Positions 49,701 through 59,457 of a DNA stretch of 64,000 nt are shown here, in pieces. The notes beneath the pieces were generated by a model, which worked only from the letters and a program-made list of their open reading frames with translations, did no database searches and was not told where the DNA came from. The stretch comes from Yersinia intermedia. Lineage in GTDB: Bacteria; Pseudomonadota; Gammaproteobacteria; Enterobacterales; Enterobacteriaceae. The position numbers and the translations under genes are program-made. Position 1 is the stretch's first letter, and each line of letters begins with the position of its first letter. The stretch is taken from contig NZ_LR134116.1 in the NCBI RefSeq assembly GCF_900635455.1, forward strand, positions 3,658,001 to 3,722,000. The letters are read 5' to 3'.

Positions 49701-50435
49701 TTAGGCCGTCAATCCACCGTCCAATACCAGTGTTTGCCCAGTCATATAGCGGCTGTCATTGCCTATCATAAAAGCACTGACACGGGCGACTTCTTGCGCA
49801 TCACCTAAACGCCGCAGTGGTATCTGTTTGCGTAAGCCTTTTAAGGCATCGGCAGGCATCGCACGCGTCATATCGCTGTCGATTATCCCCGGCAGCAGGC
49901 AATTAACCCGAATACCAAAGCGCCCCATCTCCAGTGCCAATGAGCGACCAAGGCCAATCATTGCGGCTTTACTGGCACCGTATGCACTCTGCCCAACATT
50001 GCCTTTAATAGCGGTTACCGACGACATTAGCAACACTGCGCCCTCGCCCTGCATGATCATCGGTGGCAATAGGTGCTTATTCCAGTAGAAAATGGCGTTC
50101 AAATTGGTGTTCATCACATTGCGCCAGTTATCACCATTTTGCTGAATATGCAGACCATCACCGGTCATACCTGCATTATGGATTACCGCGCCGGGCGCAC
50201 CATACTTCGCCAGCAGTTGTGGCGCGAGGTGGTCAACATCCGCTTCGTCGCTACCATCACAACGATAGTGAGTTACCCCGCCGGGCAACCCCGCACAGCT
50301 TTCTATCACATCGTGACTCTGTTGCTCACCACTGCGCCAGGTAAAGACCACATTCCACTCTTTGGCCAGTTCTTCAACCAAAGCACGGCCAATACCACGG
50401 CTGCCACCGGTAATTAATACCCATTGCCTACTCAT
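49701..50435 (-). CDS. FabG-like 3-oxoacyl-ACP reductase
   Basis: This 244-residue short-chain dehydrogenase has the NADP-binding loop TGGSRGIG (residues 9-16), NAG at 87-89 and the catalytic S138/S139, Y152 and K156. It would reduce a 3-oxoacyl group on the carrier protein. It is last in the operon, 4 bases after the carrier-protein gene. It is an extra reductase outside the normal fab cluster, so it probably acts only with the neighbouring synthase and dehydratase. Confidence 0.85.
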   Translation of the reverse strand: MSRQWVLITGGSRGIGRALVEELAKEWNVVFTWRSGEQQSHDVIESCAGLPGGVTHYRCDGSDEADVDHLAPQLLAKYGAPGAVIHNAGMTGDGLHIQQNGDNWRNVMNTNLNAIFYWNKHLLPPMIMQGEGAVLLMSSVTAIKGNVGQSAYGASKAAMIGLGRSLALEMGRFGIRVNCLLPGIIDSDMTRAMPADALKGLRKQIPLRRLGDAQEVARVSAFMIGNDSRYMTGQTLVLDGGLTA

Positions 50436-50439
50436 AATA

Positions 50440-50688
50440 TTATTTCTTCTGTTCTGCTAACTTTTGGCAAAGCTCGCCTAAAGTCATATCTGGATTTTCC
50501 ATAAACATTTCCGCATTCAGCGTCGCCCCGAATTCGCGCTTTGCCAGCACCATCAGTTCGACATAATCGAGGCTGTCGAGTTTTAGCTGATGCAGCGGCA
50601 TATCCGGTGACAACGCTGACATGTCCAGATCTTTGGCGTCAGACAACATTTCACAAACGGTGTCATAGACGTGTTGAAACTTTTCCAT
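50440..50688 (-). CDS. Acyl carrier protein
   Basis: This 82-residue carrier protein has the phosphopantetheine site in KLDSLDYVEL, with S39 as attachment residue, and the acidic helices of the family. The ATG at 50688 was chosen; an open extension to 50799 overlaps the dehydratase gene. It differs from housekeeping AcpP and is placed between the dehydratase and reductase genes, so it is a dedicated carrier. Confidence 0.88.
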   Translation of the reverse strand: MEKFQHVYDTVCEMLSDAKDLDMSALSPDMPLHQLKLDSLDYVELMVLAKREFGATLNAEMFMENPDMTLGELCQKLAEQKK

Positions 50689-50702
50689 GGTTTTATCCTT
50701 AT

Positions 50703-51509
50703 TTAGTGCGCGGTTAATGACCGCGTTTTTAATGTTACAGCGGTGGTAATTAATGCCCCGGCATCTAAGCGAGCCTGAATAGCGGCGCGCAATACCCAAC
50801 CCTCATCGGCATTACCGACGATAAGTGTTGGCTCGATGCTGTAGCGCAATGCGCCACGGACAAATAAATTCGGGTTATTGATGCCCATAAACTCAGTACT
50901 GAAATGCACATCATGGTGAGTCTGGATGACAGGCACATGCTTAAAGACATCAATCAAGGTACTCGCCTGAATGCCCGGTAACACCTGCCTGGCGGTGGCC
51001 AGTGTTTGTGGGGCGGCGACCAATAATTTAAATAGCAATGCATCGAAAAACCCCCAGCATTCAGCAGGTTGCGTGGCATCCCCTGGATACTGTTGGCTTA
51101 ACTGATAAAGGTTATCCGCCGAGAGGACCGACCAATGCTCGCTTTCTGCCCATACCAACGCCGGTGCGCTGCGCAATTTGCTGTTAAAACAGTTTTCTCC
51201 AGTGGCAATATCCACCAGATTGCCACTGGCTTGCCCTGCCCCTTGCTCAAGTTGCAGGGCGTAGGGGGTATTGCACAGAACCGGCTGACGTAAACGGGTG
51301 TTAAAACGCAGAAAATCCGTTGCAGGCAAGCAGGGTAATAACCCAGCACTGAGCTGATATTTGATATCTAACATCGCACGCATCCCGTGGACGGTAAGTG
51401 CCTGTTGGCCGAACCGTTGTGCATGTTGCAGATCAAAATGGATCGGGTTGTAATCACCGGAAAACGCAGCCCAACGCTGCGCATCACTGAGGGTGTAGTT
51501 GAATATCAT
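50703..51509 (-). CDS. MaoC-like hot-dog dehydratase
   Basis: This 268-residue protein starts with a MaoC/hydratase-2 domain: FSGDYNPIHFD carries the catalytic D19 and H24, followed by the HGM turn. Its second half is less recognisable and could be a second hot-dog domain without catalytic residues. It would remove water from a 3-hydroxyacyl chain on the carrier protein. It starts 2 bases after the synthase gene ends. Confidence 0.72.
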   Translation of the reverse strand: MIFNYTLSDAQRWAAFSGDYNPIHFDLQHAQRFGQQALTVHGMRAMLDIKYQLSAGLLPCLPATDFLRFNTRLRQPVLCNTPYALQLEQGAGQASGNLVDIATGENCFNSKLRSAPALVWAESEHWSVLSADNLYQLSQQYPGDATQPAECWGFFDALLFKLLVAAPQTLATARQVLPGIQASTLIDVFKHVPVIQTHHDVHFSTEFMGINNPNLFVRGALRYSIEPTLIVGNADEGWVLRAAIQARLDAGALITTAVTLKTRSLTAH

Positions 51510-51511
51510 GC

Positions 51512-52762
51512 TTAATCCAGCCCAATAACCAAGGCAGCATTGGCACCACCAAAACCGAAACTCAAGTTTAGGGTATTGCGCAATGCTTTAAGCCGATGCC
51601 CCTCGCTGATGTAATCAAGGTCGCACTGCGGATCAGCATTTTTCAAATTACAGGTTGCGGGCATTATCTGGTGTTGAAGCGCTTGCAGGCAGATTATCGA
51701 TTCAAAGCTACCCGCCGCGGCAATCAGGTGGCCGGAATAAGATTTGGTACTGGACAATGGCGTAGTATAGGCCGCCTCACCAAAGGCTTGCTTAATGGCT
51801 TGGGTCTCATTGAGATCGTTAAGCTGGGTAGAGGTACCGTGCAAGTTCACGTAGTCAATTTCATCAGCACTCAAACCGGCCTGTTGCAAGGCGTGACGGA
51901 TAGTCTTCACCCGCGCCACCCGATCTTCCGCCGGTGCGGTGAAATCAAATGCATCAGAGTAGTTACCGTAACCTTTGATCTCACCGAGGATGGTGGCACC
52001 GCGTGCAATTGCGCCGTCTCGTTCTTCCAGACACAGTACCGCCGCACCTTCAGACAGCACAAAGCCGTTGCGATCCATACTAAACGGGCAACTGGCTTTG
52101 GTGATATCGTCTTGCTCGCGCGCCAGTGCACCCAGAATATCGATATTCCATACTGCGGCATCGCTGCGCAATGATTCACCCGCCCCTGCCAGCATCATCG
52201 ATGCCCGACCGCTACGGATAATTTCAAATGCATCACCGATGGCAATGGTACCGGTAGCGCAGGCGGCTATCGGTGAGTTTTGGTAGCCGCGTAACCCCCA
52301 ATACAGGCTGCACGCCGCAGTGCCCGCATTGGGCATTGAGAGGAAGCAGCCAAAAGGCGTACCCAGCCCGGTTGCCAGGTAGCCTTCATAGTTGTCATGT
52401 GTCTCATCCTGCCCCGCCCAACCGCTGCCAATGATGGTTCCGCAGTCTAGCAAGTCATAATAAGCCTCAGGTGATTGCTCGGCGAAGGCCATCCCCATCG
52501 CTTCTTTCGCTGCCGCCAGTACCAGGCGAGCATAACGCGGTAGGCGGCGGCGAATAGCCGCAGGCACTGATTTCAGATTCGGCTCAGCATCAAGCAAACC
52601 AAAAAAGCGCGACTTGATACCCTGCTCAGATTTATCGTAATAACGATAACCCAATTGATAGTCCATAATCGCCGCCCAGCTCTGCTGTGCCGTCATCCCC
52701 ATGGGAGTCACGCTGCCATAGCCGGTTACCACCACGCGGCGCTGTTTATTGGTATTTGTCAT
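51512..52762 (-). CDS. Beta-ketoacyl-ACP synthase (KAS II-like)
   Basis: This 416-residue thiolase-fold synthase has the complete C-H-H triad: C168 (ACATG), H308 (HGTST) and H345 (KSYSGH), plus the terminal glycine-rich FGFGGANA loop. It would extend an acyl chain by two carbons from malonyl-ACP. The motif HGTSTQLND deviates from the usual HGTSTP. The ATG overlaps the stop of the outer-membrane protein gene. Divergence from FabF suggests a special chain or starter. Confidence 0.87.
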   Translation of the reverse strand: MTNTNKQRRVVVTGYGSVTPMGMTAQQSWAAIMDYQLGYRYYDKSEQGIKSRFFGLLDAEPNLKSVPAAIRRRLPRYARLVLAAAKEAMGMAFAEQSPEAYYDLLDCGTIIGSGWAGQDETHDNYEGYLATGLGTPFGCFLSMPNAGTAACSLYWGLRGYQNSPIAACATGTIAIGDAFEIIRSGRASMMLAGAGESLRSDAAVWNIDILGALAREQDDITKASCPFSMDRNGFVLSEGAAVLCLEERDGAIARGATILGEIKGYGNYSDAFDFTAPAEDRVARVKTIRHALQQAGLSADEIDYVNLHGTSTQLNDLNETQAIKQAFGEAAYTTPLSSTKSYSGHLIAAAGSFESIICLQALQHQIMPATCNLKNADPQCDLDYISEGHRLKALRNTLNLSFGFGGANAALVIGLD

Positions 52763-54156
52763 GATTTAATTCCTTTACTTTCCCTGCTGTTATCAACACC
52801 GCCCCCTAGCGCTAACCACAGTTTCATGGTGGCATTCAGGTAGTTATATTGAAGTTCGAGCAAACTGGTTTCACTGGTCAGCAGAGCATCCTGCGCATCC
52901 AGTAAGGTCTGAAATGAAACGGCACCTGCTTGATATTGGCTGTTGGTCAGAATTAGCCGACGTTGGCTGAGTTGCAGGTTTTGCCACTGATTCTGTTTTT
53001 GTTGCTGATAGCTCAGCCGTGCTGTCATCGCGTCATCGACATCTTTCAAGGCGCTATATACCTTGCTGCGAAACTCGACGGCCGCCAATTTCACTTCCAG
53101 CTTTGACTGGTCGATGGTGAGCTGCACAGTGTTCCATTGGAGGAAAGGCAGTGCGCTGTTGACACTGAGTGTCCGGCTCGGGTTGCTAAACCATTGTGAA
53201 AACACCGCGCTACCGGCATCTAAACTGGCTCCTAGCGAAAGGGTCGGGTAGAAATTCAGCTTGGCAACATCAGATCCGGCTAAGGCTGCACGCAAGCGCC
53301 ACTCCGCCGCCTGCACATCAGGCCGTTGAGCAATCACCTGTAACGGTAAACTTTCCGCTATTGCAACTTGCTGCTGTAGATCCAATGACTTGCGTTCAAC
53401 ATGACGATAATCAGGTGCGCGGTTAAACAGCAGTGCCATGGCATTACGTGCGGCTTCCCGTAGTTGTTCGAGATTTTGATACTGATTTTGTCTATCCAAC
53501 AGGGCTTGTTGCGCCTGTAACAGTTCAATTTCACTGGCATCCCCCGCCGCCAGACGCGAGCGCACTATGTTGAGCGTATCTTGCGCAATAGCCAACGCCG
53601 CCTGTTGATAGCCCAACTGCTGGTTAAATTTAGCAATCTGCCAATAGAGATCCGCAGTGGTCCCAATCAGTGACAGTGCAGTTTCCTGCCGCTCCTGTTC
53701 GGTCGCATTGACCAGCCAGGCGGACTGCTCACGGGCGCGGGCCAGTTTGCCCCACAAATCCAGCTCATAGCTCAGACCAAGCGAGGTGCTATAACTCTCT
53801 CGCGGCTGGGTATTTTCATTCAGCGAACGGGTATTACTGCCCGCACCGGTCAAGGTGATATCTGGCGTCAAATTGGTATTAGTCAGCCCTGCCGTCAGCC
53901 GCGCTTGTTGTAATTTCAAACCTGCGGCGGCCAGATCGTTGTTGCTGACCAACATGCGGCTGATGCTGTCAGACAGTTGTGGATCGTCGAAATTTTCCCA
54001 CCAATGCACACTGTGATGCAGGTAACCCCCGCCAGTATCTTTAACCCGCCACTCCTCAGGAACCGACAGCATGGGGCGCTGATAATCGCTTTTCAGTAAT
54101 GAACCGCAGCCGGTTAACAGCAGCATGATAAGTCCTACATTAATCAGTCTGCTCAT
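52759..54156 (-). CDS. NodT/TolC-type outer-membrane efflux lipoprotein
   Basis: This 465-residue outer-membrane factor has a lipoprotein signal peptide with lipobox LTGC (C17) and two repeated coiled-coil/beta halves rich in Gln and Ala. It should form a trimeric tunnel through the outer membrane for the HlyD-type adaptor. The ATG at 54156 overlaps the MacB-type stop; the open extension to 54303 was rejected. Confidence 0.88.
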   Translation of the reverse strand: MSRLINVGLIMLLLTGCGSLLKSDYQRPMLSVPEEWRVKDTGGGYLHHSVHWWENFDDPQLSDSISRMLVSNNDLAAAGLKLQQARLTAGLTNTNLTPDITLTGAGSNTRSLNENTQPRESYSTSLGLSYELDLWGKLARAREQSAWLVNATEQERQETALSLIGTTADLYWQIAKFNQQLGYQQAALAIAQDTLNIVRSRLAAGDASEIELLQAQQALLDRQNQYQNLEQLREAARNAMALLFNRAPDYRHVERKSLDLQQQVAIAESLPLQVIAQRPDVQAAEWRLRAALAGSDVAKLNFYPTLSLGASLDAGSAVFSQWFSNPSRTLSVNSALPFLQWNTVQLTIDQSKLEVKLAAVEFRSKVYSALKDVDDAMTARLSYQQQKQNQWQNLQLSQRRLILTNSQYQAGAVSFQTLLDAQDALLTSETSLLELQYNYLNATMKLWLALGGGVDNSRESKGIKS

Positions 54157-56117
54157 TCTCGTGCCAGTGCCTCGGTCGGGTGCAAACGGGCGGCATTGCG
54201 CGCCGGGAAAAAGCCAAATCCTAGCCCGATAAGCGCAGAGAAACTGCACGCCAGCACTAACGGCGGCCAGGTAAAAATCATAGTGAATTCTTGGGTAACC
54301 CACGAGAAAATCACCCCCGCCAGCGCTGAACCGATAATCCCAATCAGGCCACCGAGAGTACAGATAACCACCGCTTCAATCAGAAACTGGATCATGATGT
54401 CGCTGGGGCGAGCGCCAACTGATAAGCGAATACCAATTTCATGGGTCCGCTCAGTCACCGACACCAGCATGATATTCATTACCCCCACCCCACCCACCAA
54501 CAGTGAAATGGCGGCAATGGAGGTGATCAGCAATGTCATCGAATCAGAGGTTTTCTGAATCGCTTTGCTCATCTGGTCATTGCTCAGAATGAAAAAGTCC
54601 CGCTGGCCGTGGGCCATCTCCAGCACCGTCTCGACCTCGCGCTGCACCTCATTCAGGTTGTAACCCTCACGTACCCGCACGGTGATTGATTCCAGTGGAA
54701 TATCACCTGAAATACGCTCGGTAAGTGAGGTATAAGGCATCCAGGCGGCCAATAATCCGCCAAATGACGAACCATTACGCTTGGCGACCCCGATCACCCG
54801 CAGAGGAATACCATCGAGTTGAACAATTTCGCCAATTGGATTTTCCCCGACAGCAAATAGGGTGTCGCTGAGTTCAGGTTGCAAGATAACCACCGGCTCA
54901 CGCGCATTGACGTGGCGCGGGGTAAAACCATCGCCCACAGTAAAACTCAGCCCTTTTACTTGAAAGAAACCGTTACTGACCCCAGAGAGCGAAACCATCA
55001 CTTGTTTGTCGCCACGCACCGCGGCAACCATCTTGCTCACCACCGGTGACAAGCTATCGACATAGGGTTGCTGGCTAAGTAATGCCACATCTGCCTGCGT
55101 GAGTGCGCGCTCAAAATCAGGGCGCGGTTTATCCCAGCCCAATCCGGGGCGAATATCCAGATTACTGGTACCCAGTTGACTGATTTCACTTAGAATTTCC
55201 TGACGTGCACCTTCACCCACCGCCATGGAAGAGACCACCGACGAGATGCCGATAATAATGCCCAACATCGATAAGAAAGCACGGATGCGATGCCCAAGCA
55301 GTGAGCGCCAGGCCATTTTGATAGCTTCCCTGACACTCAACCACCAGTGTGGCCGGCCCGTTGCCAGCGTGGCGGGCAACGCGGCGTGAACAGCCTGCGT
55401 CTCAGACGCCTCATTATGGCGATCAGCAATGATTTCACCGTCGCTTATCTCGATAATGCGCTGAGCCTGATTAGCGATATTACGATCATGGGTCACGATA
55501 ATAATGGTGTGGCCGGACTGATGCAGACCATGCAATATTCCCATCAACTCTTGCCCACTGGCTCTGTCGAGCGCACCGGTCGGCTCATCGGCCAAAATAA
55601 TACCGGCACCATTCATCAGGGCGCGGGCAATACTGACACGCTGCTGTTGCCCGCCCGAGAGCTGTGCTGGTTTGTGTAACAGGTGCTGACCAAGACCTAA
55701 GCGGCGCAATAAATAGGTCGCACGAGCCTGACGCTCAGTAGACGGCATCGCGGTGTAAAGTGCCGGAATGACCACATTCTCCGTTGCCGTTAAATACGGC
55801 ATCAGGTGGTAGCGCTGAAAAATAAAACCGATGTACTGGCTTCTTAATTGCGCCAATTGCTCACTGCTGGCCTGCCGGGTAGCGATGTCATGAATCGACA
55901 TCTCCCCCTGCGTTGGCTTATCAAGACAACCAATGATATTCATCAGCGTCGACTTACCCGACCCGGAAGCGCCGATGATCGCCACCATTTCGCCGCGACC
56001 AATAGATAGCGAGATATCTTTAAGCACCGCGACCGATTGGCTACCCGACGCAAAATGGCGATAAATGCCATTAAGCTCGATCAACGGACGCCGGGAATCA
56101 ACGGTATTAGCGCGCAT
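54153..56117 (-). CDS. MacB-type ABC transporter
   Basis: This 654-residue protein joins an N-terminal ATPase (GASGSGKST, signature [20 protein letters not shown]) to a FtsX/MacB membrane domain with one span near residue 280, a large periplasmic part and three C-terminal spans. Such proteins push substrates from the periplasm through an adaptor and outer-membrane channel. AGGAG precedes the ATG at 56117, which overlaps the adaptor gene. It is probably dedicated to this operon's product, given the tight packing. Confidence 0.87.
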   Translation of the reverse strand: MRANTVDSRRPLIELNGIYRHFASGSQSVAVLKDISLSIGRGEMVAIIGASGSGKSTLMNIIGCLDKPTQGEMSIHDIATRQASSEQLAQLRSQYIGFIFQRYHLMPYLTATENVVIPALYTAMPSTERQARATYLLRRLGLGQHLLHKPAQLSGGQQQRVSIARALMNGAGIILADEPTGALDRASGQELMGILHGLHQSGHTIIIVTHDRNIANQAQRIIEISDGEIIADRHNEASETQAVHAALPATLATGRPHWWLSVREAIKMAWRSLLGHRIRAFLSMLGIIIGISSVVSSMAVGEGARQEILSEISQLGTSNLDIRPGLGWDKPRPDFERALTQADVALLSQQPYVDSLSPVVSKMVAAVRGDKQVMVSLSGVSNGFFQVKGLSFTVGDGFTPRHVNAREPVVILQPELSDTLFAVGENPIGEIVQLDGIPLRVIGVAKRNGSSFGGLLAAWMPYTSLTERISGDIPLESITVRVREGYNLNEVQREVETVLEMAHGQRDFFILSNDQMSKAIQKTSDSMTLLITSIAAISLLVGGVGVMNIMLVSVTERTHEIGIRLSVGARPSDIMIQFLIEAVVICTLGGLIGIIGSALAGVIFSWVTQEFTMIFTWPPLVLACSFSALIGLGFGFFPARNAARLHPTEALARE

Positions 56118-57282
56118 TGATGACTCCTGAAGGTGCACCCATTAGCACCACCTGATCACCCTGCTGCAATCCTTCTTTTACTTCGGCATATTGATCATTA
56201 CGCAGACCGAGCAATACCTCACGAACCACCGTTTGTTTGCCTTGGATGACTTGAACCCGATAGCGCTTATCTGACTGTTGACTCCCCAGCGCGGACAGCG
56301 GTACTCGCAACACATTTTTCGCCTGCGCGGTGATAATGAATACCTGCGCCGTCATTGATGTGCGCAATAGTCGCTCACGGTTGGCAATGCTGAATATGCC
56401 ATTGTAATAAACGGCAGAAGGTTGCTGACTGTTAGATGCGCCGGCACTCTCTTCGCGCAAGCTTTCTGCCGACGCTTCCTGAATAGCATCCATCCGGCTC
56501 TCATAACGGCGCTCAGGGTCAGCAACCACATAGAACCATAGCGGCTGCCCAACGTTGACTTTGAGAATATCGGTTTCTGAAATACGGGTGTGAACCGTCA
56601 TGGTATCGACATTCGCCAGAACCAAAATTGTCGGCACGGTTTGTGAGGAAACAATGGTTTGCCCCTCTTTAGTGACAATCCCCAGTACTTCACCGTCAAT
56701 TGGTGCCATGATGCGGGTAAAACCCAGATTGGCTTTGGCGGTTTCCAGTGACATTTGGCTTTGCACAATTTGCGCTTCGTTAACGTGCAATTGTGCTAAC
56801 TGGCTGTCGTATTGCGCCTGCGCTTTTTCGAGCGCACTTTTCACACCAGAACCTTCTGTTGCCAGGGTCTGTTGACGGCGGAATTCAAGCAGATATTGGC
56901 GTAACAATGCCTGGCTCGCCTGCTTCTGTGCCTGCGCGCTCTGTAATTCAGCTTCCGATTTACGTAACTCGTTTTGCTGTAAGGTTGGGTCTATTTCAGC
57001 TAACAATTGGCCACGAGTGACGCGATCGCCCTGTTTAACATAGAGTTTGGTTAGCTGCCCGTTGACCTGCGCGCCGACATTCACCTGCAATGAGGGTTTT
57101 AAGCTGCCGGTTGCCATGACGTTTCGTTCGATATCACCGCGACCAATAGTTTCGGTTAATTGCGTTACATCCGGCTCGCTATTAGCTAACCACAGCACTC
57201 CCCCACCGCCGATAACTAACAGCAGGGTAATAAGCAGGATCAGGAGTAATCGTGGTTTGTTGTTCGCTATGTTTATACGCAT
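56107..57282 (-). CDS. MacA/HlyD-type periplasmic adaptor
   Basis: This 391-residue membrane-fusion protein has an N-terminal membrane anchor (about residues 12-30), a lipoyl-like half motif (VGAQVNGQLTKLYVKQGD), a coiled coil at about 105-185 and beta-barrel domains. It would bridge an inner-membrane ABC protein to the NodT-type channel. It lies between the two ABC genes and could serve either or both. It overlaps the MacB-type gene by 11 bases. Confidence 0.87.
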   Translation of the reverse strand: MRINIANNKPRLLLILLITLLLVIGGGGVLWLANSEPDVTQLTETIGRGDIERNVMATGSLKPSLQVNVGAQVNGQLTKLYVKQGDRVTRGQLLAEIDPTLQQNELRKSEAELQSAQAQKQASQALLRQYLLEFRRQQTLATEGSGVKSALEKAQAQYDSQLAQLHVNEAQIVQSQMSLETAKANLGFTRIMAPIDGEVLGIVTKEGQTIVSSQTVPTILVLANVDTMTVHTRISETDILKVNVGQPLWFYVVADPERRYESRMDAIQEASAESLREESAGASNSQQPSAVYYNGIFSIANRERLLRTSMTAQVFIITAQAKNVLRVPLSALGSQQSDKRYRVQVIQGKQTVVREVLLGLRNDQYAEVKEGLQQGDQVVLMGAPSGVINAR

Positions 57283-57284
57283 GA

Positions 57285-59432
57285 TTAACCCGCAACCGGT
57301 GTCAGGCGGCTTAACGCCGCAGATTGCGCAAAACGCGCCAACTGGCCGTCATTCAAGCGGAATACACGGTCAAACATGGGTAAGACACGTTCACTGTGTG
57401 TCACAGTGATCAGTGTTTTCTGATATTCCCGGCAATGTGCTAATAAGGTCTGCATCACCTGATGGGCGGTGTTTTCATCCAGATTGGCAGTAGGTTCATC
57501 TAGCACCAATACCGGGCAATCGCTGTACATCGCTCTGGCTAGCAATAGCCGCTGACGCTGGCCTAAAGAGAGCGCGGCATGGCTTTCACGTACCAAGGCG
57601 CTAAGGCCACCGGGCAACTTATCGATAACCGAGGTGAGTTGCAGCCCTTGGAGTGAACGCTCAATACGTTGGCGCTTTTCAGCATCGACATGCCCATCAA
57701 ACAAAGTGATGTTTTGTAATACCGAGGCATTAAACAGGATATCTTCCTGGCTTTGCAGGAAGAACAAGGCATGGGCCTGCTGAAAATCTACCGGTTCCCC
57801 ATCCACCAATACCTGCCCTTGCTGTGGTGGCATCAAGCCCGCCATCACTTTCAACAAGGTACTTTTGCCCGCACCGGATTCCCCGATGATCGCCACACTT
57901 TGCCCGCGAGTCAGTGACAGCGACAAATTGCGCAATACCGGCTGACTGGCGTCATAGGCAAAACGGATATTCTGATAGACCAATTGGCGGGTAAACGCCG
58001 GGGTAGCCGGTGGGATCGGTGAATCGCTGGTTAGCGCGGTTGCCTGCCCGGCAGGGAACAGATCACGGGCTCGGATATCAATGACATGCAGTTGGTTTTT
58101 CTGCAAAATGGCATAGAAGATCTTGGTGATATACGAGGTAAAGATCTCACGGACAAAGCTATAGGCAAAGAACTCCCCCAAACTCAGCGTCCCCTGCTTC
58201 AACAACGGCAGCGCCAGCAGCATAAAGAACACCATTTCCAGGCTGCCGATCAGTTGATACAGACTATTTTTGACCTGATCGTAAATTTTCTTTTTCTGTA
58301 ACGCACTGAATAATGAAAGCGCCAGACTGGCAAACACCCCTTGGCGTTGACTGGACAAACCGGCTGATTTAATAGTGGAAAAGCCCTGAATGGTTTCCAG
58401 AATAAAATCACTTTGCTCAGCACCTTTTACTTGTAACTGTTGGGTGTAGTAACGGTCACGGTAGATGGCCCAAATACTGATAAGCCCCATCAGCATCACG
58501 CCGACGGCGGAAACCATCGCCAGCACCGGGCTCATATAGCACATCACCGCCAGCGCAATAGCACCGATTATCCAATCGGTACGCAGGCCGTTATCCAGTT
58601 CGATTTTTTGCGTAGCCGCCATTTGCCAATTAGAGAAGCGGCTGAAAATATCACCCGGTGCGCGTTTATCAAAAAAGTTAAGTGAATGACTGAGCAAACG
58701 AGAGAAGCCAGCGACACTATTTAGCACCACAAAGTGTTTGATATAACGCTCGGTGATGTATCGCACGCAAAAAGCGAGTGATGTTGAGACCACAAAAGCC
58801 AATAGGAAATAGAAATAAGGGAAGTCTTTATCACCCGCGGAAGAAAACACGTCATTAATGACGCTGCTGACCATGGTCGGCATGATAAATAGCGTCAGTG
58901 AGATCAAAAATGCCAGCGTCATCAGCCAGTAGATACCACGAATATTCGCGGTCTCTTGCAAGCTCATGCAGTCCAGCGCGCTCAACCGCTTACTGTGCTC
59001 AATCTTCTTCAACGCCTCTGGGTCTGCGGGCGTTTCTGGATCCAACACCAAGGCATAACCGCTAATTTCCGCTTTCAAAGCATCCATTGGCAACAACTGC
59101 TGACCGATTGCCGGATTCATCACACAGACATAGTTACCTTTACGGTAAGCAAGTAACACGTAGTGGTTCGCGCCATAATGCAAAATGGCGGGCAGCGGTA
59201 AGGCGGACAACTCCTGATGCTCAAACACCACCGGGTAAGCAGGTATCGCCAATTCAGATAAAATAGTACAAAGCGTAGCTAATGACGTGCCGTGCGCCGA
59301 GGCAGGATAACGCTCCCGTAAGCTTTCCAACGGCGCATTGATGCCTTGCGTCTGTGCCAGCATCGCAATACAGGCTAAACCGCATTCATTGGTTTCGCTT
59401 TGAAAAACCTGGGTCGGGATTATCTTTTCCAT
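57285..59432 (-). CDS. C39-peptidase ABC exporter (bacteriocin/microcin type)
   Basis: This 715-residue protein has an N-terminal C39 cysteine peptidase (residues 1-125), six membrane spans and a C-terminal ATPase (GESGAGKS, LSLGQRQR, LVLDEPTANLD). Peptidase residues Q11, C17 and H90 are present; the third triad position is N106 (MNPA) where Asp is usual. Such exporters cut a leader after a double glycine while exporting the peptide. The small gene at 61313-61501, which carries a GG motif, is the obvious substrate. Confidence 0.9.
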   Translation of the reverse strand: MEKIIPTQVFQSETNECGLACIAMLAQTQGINAPLESLRERYPASAHGTSLATLCTILSELAIPAYPVVFEHQELSALPLPAILHYGANHYVLLAYRKGNYVCVMNPAIGQQLLPMDALKAEISGYALVLDPETPADPEALKKIEHSKRLSALDCMSLQETANIRGIYWLMTLAFLISLTLFIMPTMVSSVINDVFSSAGDKDFPYFYFLLAFVVSTSLAFCVRYITERYIKHFVVLNSVAGFSRLLSHSLNFFDKRAPGDIFSRFSNWQMAATQKIELDNGLRTDWIIGAIALAVMCYMSPVLAMVSAVGVMLMGLISIWAIYRDRYYTQQLQVKGAEQSDFILETIQGFSTIKSAGLSSQRQGVFASLALSLFSALQKKKIYDQVKNSLYQLIGSLEMVFFMLLALPLLKQGTLSLGEFFAYSFVREIFTSYITKIFYAILQKNQLHVIDIRARDLFPAGQATALTSDSPIPPATPAFTRQLVYQNIRFAYDASQPVLRNLSLSLTRGQSVAIIGESGAGKSTLLKVMAGLMPPQQGQVLVDGEPVDFQQAHALFFLQSQEDILFNASVLQNITLFDGHVDAEKRQRIERSLQGLQLTSVIDKLPGGLSALVRESHAALSLGQRQRLLLARAMYSDCPVLVLDEPTANLDENTAHQVMQTLLAHCREYQKTLITVTHSERVLPMFDRVFRLNDGQLARFAQSAALSRLTPVAG

Positions 59433-59457
59433 TTTCTACTATTCTTTATGAGTGCCA

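Noticed and set aside
51596..52174. 192-codon plus-strand frame opposite the ketosynthase gene
   Set aside because: It is antisense to a gene with an intact catalytic triad and has no start signals or family features of its own.
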